Of a stretch of DNA of 64,000 bases, positions 60,662 through 64,000 are shown piece by piece (the first letter of the stretch is position 1; every line of letters starts with the position of its first letter). A program made the translations under genes and the position numbers. Below the pieces are notes generated by a model. The model saw only the letters and a program-made list of their open reading frames with translations, was not told the origin of the DNA and did no database searches. Location: contig NZ_CP007139.1 of assembly GCF_000724625.1 (NCBI RefSeq), forward strand, positions 2,666,001-2,730,000, given 5' to 3'. The DNA is from Fimbriimonas ginsengisoli Gsoil 348. Its GTDB lineage: Bacteria > Armatimonadota > Fimbriimonadia > Fimbriimonadales > Fimbriimonadaceae.

Positions 60662-61541
60662 ATTGATTATCGAGGTCCGAAACCTCGTTCGAACCTATGG
60701 CAAGCGAAGGGCTTTGGACAACATCGACCTGACCTTGGAGCAAGGGACCGTCCTTGGCCTCGTCGGCCAGAACGGCGCCGGCAAGACGACGCTGATCAAA
60801 CACCTGCTCGGTCTCTTACGGGCCGAGCAGGGAACGGTCCGCGTTTTCGGCAAGGATCCGGTCAGCGATCCGCCCGGCGTCCTTTCCCGCATCGGCTACC
60901 TCTCAGAAGAAGGCGACTTGCCGCTCTGGATGCGGGTGGACGATCTGATGCGTTATTCCGCCGCGTTCTACCCAACGTGGGACGCCGCGTATGCCGAGAA
61001 GCTACGCCGGGAATTCGATCTCTCGCTCGACGCGAAGCTTGGCCAGATTTCGAAAGGGCAGCGAGCTCGCGCCGGTCTCTTGGTCGCGCTAGCCTTTCGA
61101 CCCGATCTCCTGTTGCTCGACGAGCCTTCGTCCGGTCTTGATCCGGTGGTTCGTCGCGACATTCTATCGGCCATCATCCGTACCATCGCGGATGAAGGGC
61201 GCACCGTCCTCTTCTCCTCCCACCTCCTCAGCGAGGTCGAACAGGTCTCCGACCGCGTGGCGATGGTTCGCGAAGGGAGGCTGATCCTGAACGACGACCT
61301 CGCCCGGATCAAAGAGACGCACCAGCGGATCGACGTCCGCCTCCGCGAGCCGAGACAGGAGCCGCCGACGATCCCCGGGGCGGTCGGCTGGAACGGCGCG
61401 GGCCGGAACTGGTCGGCGCTTTGGCACGGCGATCCCCAGGAGCTCGATCCTGCCGTCGCTCTCGCCGGCGGCGAAGTCGCCGGGCGAGGAGGCGCGAGCC
61501 TTGACGACATCTTTGTGGCGCATGCCGGGAAGGCCGCGTAA
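60654..61541 (+). CDS. ABC transporter ATP-binding protein (YtrB-like)
   Basis: A 295-residue ABC ATPase: P-loop GQNGAGKTTLIK, signature ISKGQRARAGLLVAL (SKGQ variant), Walker B LLLLDEPSSGLDP, then HLLSEVEQVSDRVAMVREGR. The C-terminal 80 residues (after about 215) form an accessory domain. GTG start overlapping the GntR gene; its stop overlaps the permease start by one base (TAATG). YtrA-linked transporters respond to cell-wall antibiotics in Bacillus; that role here is an inference. Confidence 0.88.
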   Translation: MAELIIEVRNLVRTYGKRRALDNIDLTLEQGTVLGLVGQNGAGKTTLIKHLLGLLRAEQGTVRVFGKDPVSDPPGVLSRIGYLSEEGDLPLWMRVDDLMRYSAAFYPTWDAAYAEKLRREFDLSLDAKLGQISKGQRARAGLLVALAFRPDLLLLDEPSSGLDPVVRRDILSAIIRTIADEGRTVLFSSHLLSEVEQVSDRVAMVREGRLILNDDLARIKETHQRIDVRLREPRQEPPTIPGAVGWNGAGRNWSALWHGDPQELDPAVALAGGEVAGRGGASLDDIFVAHAGKAA

Positions 61542-63205
61542 TGACCGGCGTCTCCCTCGTCCAGATGTTCGTTCACCGGTACCGCTGGGTTTATCCGGCG
61601 GTCGCGATCTACCTGACCCTGCTCGCCTGCATCGTGCGCGTCCCAGATTCGGTGATGAACCCGGTCCTGAAAGGGCTCCTCAGCATCCCGTTCTTCTTCG
61701 GGATGATCGCGACCCTCGCCGCGTTTTCCAATCCCGAGAGCGATCTGACGAGCGAAGCTTCGGGTTATCCGCCGTTCCTTTTGCGCATGCCGATGCGGTC
61801 GATTGCGCTCGCGCTATGGCCTATGCTCGCCGGAGTACTTTGGGGGATCGGTTCCTGGCTTGGAATCGCGGTGCTCTTTCTGATTCCGCTCGGAGCGCAG
61901 ATAACGAACGGCGACCTTGTTTGGTCTTCAGCGATGATCGGAGCTCTCGTCGTCACGTTCCAGGCATTGCTTTGGATGCCCGTCAGGTCCGGAAAGCTGC
62001 GGCTCGCCGTGGGTCTCTCGGTTCCGCTTGCACTATTGTGCGGCGGACTCTCGCTTGGGATGCAACATGTCGACGTAGAGACAATCACTCTGCTCTTCGT
62101 CTTGGAAGGGTTCGCCGCGGGAGCGTTGGCCGTGAATGCGGTGGTTCGAGCTCGTACGGTGGGTACCGTGCGAGTGCCGTTGGTCGCCAAACCGCGACTG
62201 AACGTGAACCGCAAAGCGAAAGCGCCGTTCGCTACGCCTTATGCGGCGCAGTATTGGCTGGAATGGCACCGCCAGGGCCGGCTGCTTCCTATCCTGACCG
62301 GAGTCGCCCTCGTACTCATCTCGGTCCCCCTCGTGCGAGAGCACGACCTTTACGAGCAGTACTACCAGGGGCACATGATCATGGTGAACACCTGGAGCTG
62401 GGCCATGCTCCCCAGCCTTCCCTGGATCCCGCTCCTCATTTCGACGATCATCGGCATGGGCGTGAAGAAGTCCGACATGAGATCGGAAGAGGGGGTTTAC
62501 CACCTCTATTACGCGACCCGGCCAATCGACTCGTCGGAAATGCTCAGGGCGAAATACGCCGCCATCGGTCGGGGAGTGTTGATCTCCTGGGGGATGACGA
62601 TCGCCGTCGCCTTTGCGTGGCTCAGCGAGATCGCCTCCGACGGGGTCCTTCGGATGCCCACCTGGATGTTTATCCTGCGCTGGACGCCGGTAAGCCAGCT
62701 CGCGCTGTACGCGGCGATGATCGTCCTCGCGGCCGTATGGACTTGGCGTAACCAAGCAATCGGAGCGTTCGTGGACTTCCTGCCCAGCCGGATCGCCGCC
62801 CGGCTCTATCCGGTCGCCGTCACCCTTCTGGGAGCCATTTACTTCTCGCTGTTTGCACTGTCAAACCAGTTCTTGCAGCGCCCCGAGAGCATTTGGCTGG
62901 TAGGCCCGGCGTTCAGCCTTGCCCTTGGCCTAAAGGTTTGGTCGGCCTTCCTGGTGAAAAACAAGCTCGCAACCCTTCGTCCGAGTGAAGGCGATTTCGC
63001 GGGGCGCGCGTTCGCGTCGTGGCTCAAAGTCGGTGCGGTGACCTCGCTGCTCTTCCTGTGGGTCGCCAACTTCTACTCGAGCGTCGGAGCCAACGTACCG
63101 ATCCTCTCCCCGCCGGTTGCCGTTCTCGCCGCCTTCTTGGTCGCCCCGTTAGTCCGTCCGATGGCGGCGCGCCTCGCTATCGAGCAGGGAAGGCACCAGA
63201 GGTAG
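61541..63205 (+). CDS. ABC transporter membrane protein
   Basis: A 554-residue integral membrane protein with about 12 hydrophobic helices, an ABC-2-type permease by context. A soluble loop lies near 210-240. MTGVSLVQMFVHRYRWVYPAVAIYL starts the first helix. ATG start with a one-base overlap with the ATPase gene. Substrate unknown. Confidence 0.8.
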   Translation: MTGVSLVQMFVHRYRWVYPAVAIYLTLLACIVRVPDSVMNPVLKGLLSIPFFFGMIATLAAFSNPESDLTSEASGYPPFLLRMPMRSIALALWPMLAGVLWGIGSWLGIAVLFLIPLGAQITNGDLVWSSAMIGALVVTFQALLWMPVRSGKLRLAVGLSVPLALLCGGLSLGMQHVDVETITLLFVLEGFAAGALAVNAVVRARTVGTVRVPLVAKPRLNVNRKAKAPFATPYAAQYWLEWHRQGRLLPILTGVALVLISVPLVREHDLYEQYYQGHMIMVNTWSWAMLPSLPWIPLLISTIIGMGVKKSDMRSEEGVYHLYYATRPIDSSEMLRAKYAAIGRGVLISWGMTIAVAFAWLSEIASDGVLRMPTWMFILRWTPVSQLALYAAMIVLAAVWTWRNQAIGAFVDFLPSRIAARLYPVAVTLLGAIYFSLFALSNQFLQRPESIWLVGPAFSLALGLKVWSAFLVKNKLATLRPSEGDFAGRAFASWLKVGAVTSLLFLWVANFYSSVGANVPILSPPVAVLAAFLVAPLVRPMAARLAIEQGRHQR

Positions 63206-63219
63206 GCGGCTCTAACTGG

Positions 63220-63247
63220 GCGCGCGGGACGTATACGTCCCGTGTGC
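63220..63247 (+). terminator. Palindrome after the ABC operon
   Basis: A perfect 18-bp palindrome CGGGACGTATACGTCCCG (63225-63242) is extended by further pairs, some G-T, to 63220-63247. No T tract follows, so it may be a terminator or a regulator site for the next gene. Confidence 0.5.
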
Positions 63248-63293
63248 TCCATAAGAGCCGTCTAACGCCATCCTCACGCAGTATCATCCAGAC

Positions 63294-64000
63294 ATGAGCG
63301 ATATTGGAAGCCGTGGATATGTCGTGGCGGATGCGTTGGTCAGCACGAGTTGGGTTGCGCAGCATTTGGACGATCCGGATGTTCGGATCGTGGAGAGCAA
63401 CGAAGACCCACTGCTTTACGCGAGCGGACATATTCCGGGGGCGGTCGAGGTCGACTGGACCCGAGATCTGAACGATCCCCTGTGCCGCGATTATCTTCAG
63501 CGGGACCGGTTCGAAGCGCTCGCTTCGCGGATTGGGATCACCAGAGACACGACGATCGTTTTCTACGGCGACAAAAGCAACTGGTGGGCGACCTACGCGC
63601 TCTGGGTCTTTCACCTTTTCGGTCACACCAACTGCCGGATCATGGACGGTGGGCGGCTAAAGTGGCAGAAGGAAGGGCGGCCACTCACGAAGGAGGTCCC
63701 GAGCTATCCAGCGACCGAATACCGGTCGCCGGAGCGTGACGATAAGGAATTTCGCGCCTTCCGCGACCAGGTGCTGCAGCACCTGCATAGCCAGGGGAAG
63801 ATGATCGATGTTCGCTCGCCGGAAGAGTACAACGGAACTCGCCTTCACATGGAGGCTTATCCGAACGAGGGAGCCCTCCGCGGTGGGCACATCCCGGGCG
63901 CAAAGAATGTGCCGTGGGCAAAGGCGGTCGATCCGGAGACGGGCGAGTTTCTGCCGGCCGACAAGCTTCGCAGCTTGTACGAAGAGATGTCTGGTTTAAA
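63294..64000 (+). CDS. Rhodanese-family sulfurtransferase (partial)
   Basis: The first 235 residues of a two-domain thiosulfate/mercaptopyruvate sulfurtransferase; the gene runs off the window. The inactive N-terminal rhodanese domain shows [10 protein letters not shown] and [18 protein letters not shown]. The second domain starts with [12 protein letters not shown] and [13 protein letters not shown]. The catalytic Cys loop lies beyond the window. ATG start; TATCAT (63282-63287) ends exactly 6 nt upstream, so it is probably leaderless. Confidence 0.88.
   Translation, partial: MSDIGSRGYVVADALVSTSWVAQHLDDPDVRIVESNEDPLLYASGHIPGAVEVDWTRDLNDPLCRDYLQRDRFEALASRIGITRDTTIVFYGDKSNWWATYALWVFHLFGHTNCRIMDGGRLKWQKEGRPLTKEVPSYPATEYRSPERDDKEFRAFRDQVLQHLHSQGKMIDVRSPEEYNGTRLHMEAYPNEGALRGGHIPGAKNVPWAKAVDPETGEFLPADKLRSLYEEMSGL

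Overview
The window is GC-rich bacterial chromosome with free-living, secretory gene content. It carries several exported glycoside hydrolases (GH10, GH74, GH18), Tat- and Sec-exported enzymes, small lipoproteins, very large BNR-repeat proteins, frequent GTG/TTG starts and many apparently leaderless genes. Together with a cytochrome c maturation operon this fits a soil or freshwater heterotroph. An Armatimonadota (Fimbriimonas-like) origin is my best guess, but no 16S or other taxonomic marker beyond ribosomal protein L1 is present, so the assignment is an inference.

Layout. 0-3.5 kb: end of an integrative element (unknown proteins, a repeat-rich 507-residue protein, a tyrosine recombinase) abutting tRNA-Pro(GGG), with an inverted copy of the tRNA 3' end beside it. 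3.6-10.2 kb: exported proteins (lipoprotein, GH10 xylanase, SGNH hydrolase, HEAT-like protein, lectin-fold protein). 10.2-14.9 kb: signalling block with a KaiC-like double ATPase, a PAS histidine kinase, a divergent stand-alone receiver and a baeRF-like protein. 15.3-24.6 kb: Nramp-like transporter, PRC-barrel protein, a small membrane protein, a fatty acid hydroxylase, an ArsR/AHSA1/DUF1905 operon with a self-contained promoter-operator, a VOC protein, a toxin-antitoxin pair, a short UvrA-like ATPase, then a large palindromic repeat beside a dead aminotransferase fragment. 24.6-33.3 kb: APH-type kinase, Tat-exported tyrosinase, frameshifted DinB gene, thioredoxin, M13 peptidase, two lipoproteins and a cyclic-nucleotide-binding protein. 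33.5-45 kb: sortilin-like BNR protein, aldo/keto reductase, a three-gene operon with a candidate caspase-like (CHAT-type) protein and a two-TM protein, DUF5996, an ELIC-like pentameric ligand-gated ion channel and a GH74 enzyme. 45-50 kb: a two-gene operon headed by an atypical sigma-like factor, a Cys-rich protein, an unknown protein and another VOC protein. 50-57.9 kb: BlaI/BlaR1-type regulatory pair with twin operators, rplA, S41 peptidase, cupin phosphoglucose isomerase and ccmABC plus ccmD-like and methyltransferase genes. 58-64 kb: GH18 protein, DMT exporter, a GntR(YtrA)-ABC operon and the start of a rhodanese.

Two genome-style features run through the window. First, many genes have a -10-like hexamer (TANNNT) ending exactly 6-7 nt before the start codon, which implies leaderless mRNAs. 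Second, intergenic regions hold arrays of short hairpins with three-base loops (GGA/TCC/GAA/TTC) and heptamer/octamer tandem repeats. These look like genome-wide repeat families. The most interesting protein-coding candidates are the caspase-like/2TM operon at 37.9-40.5 kb, the KaiC-like signalling module at 10.2-14.1 kb, the sigma-like operon at 45.2-47.4 kb and the ligand-gated ion channel at 41.7-42.8 kb.
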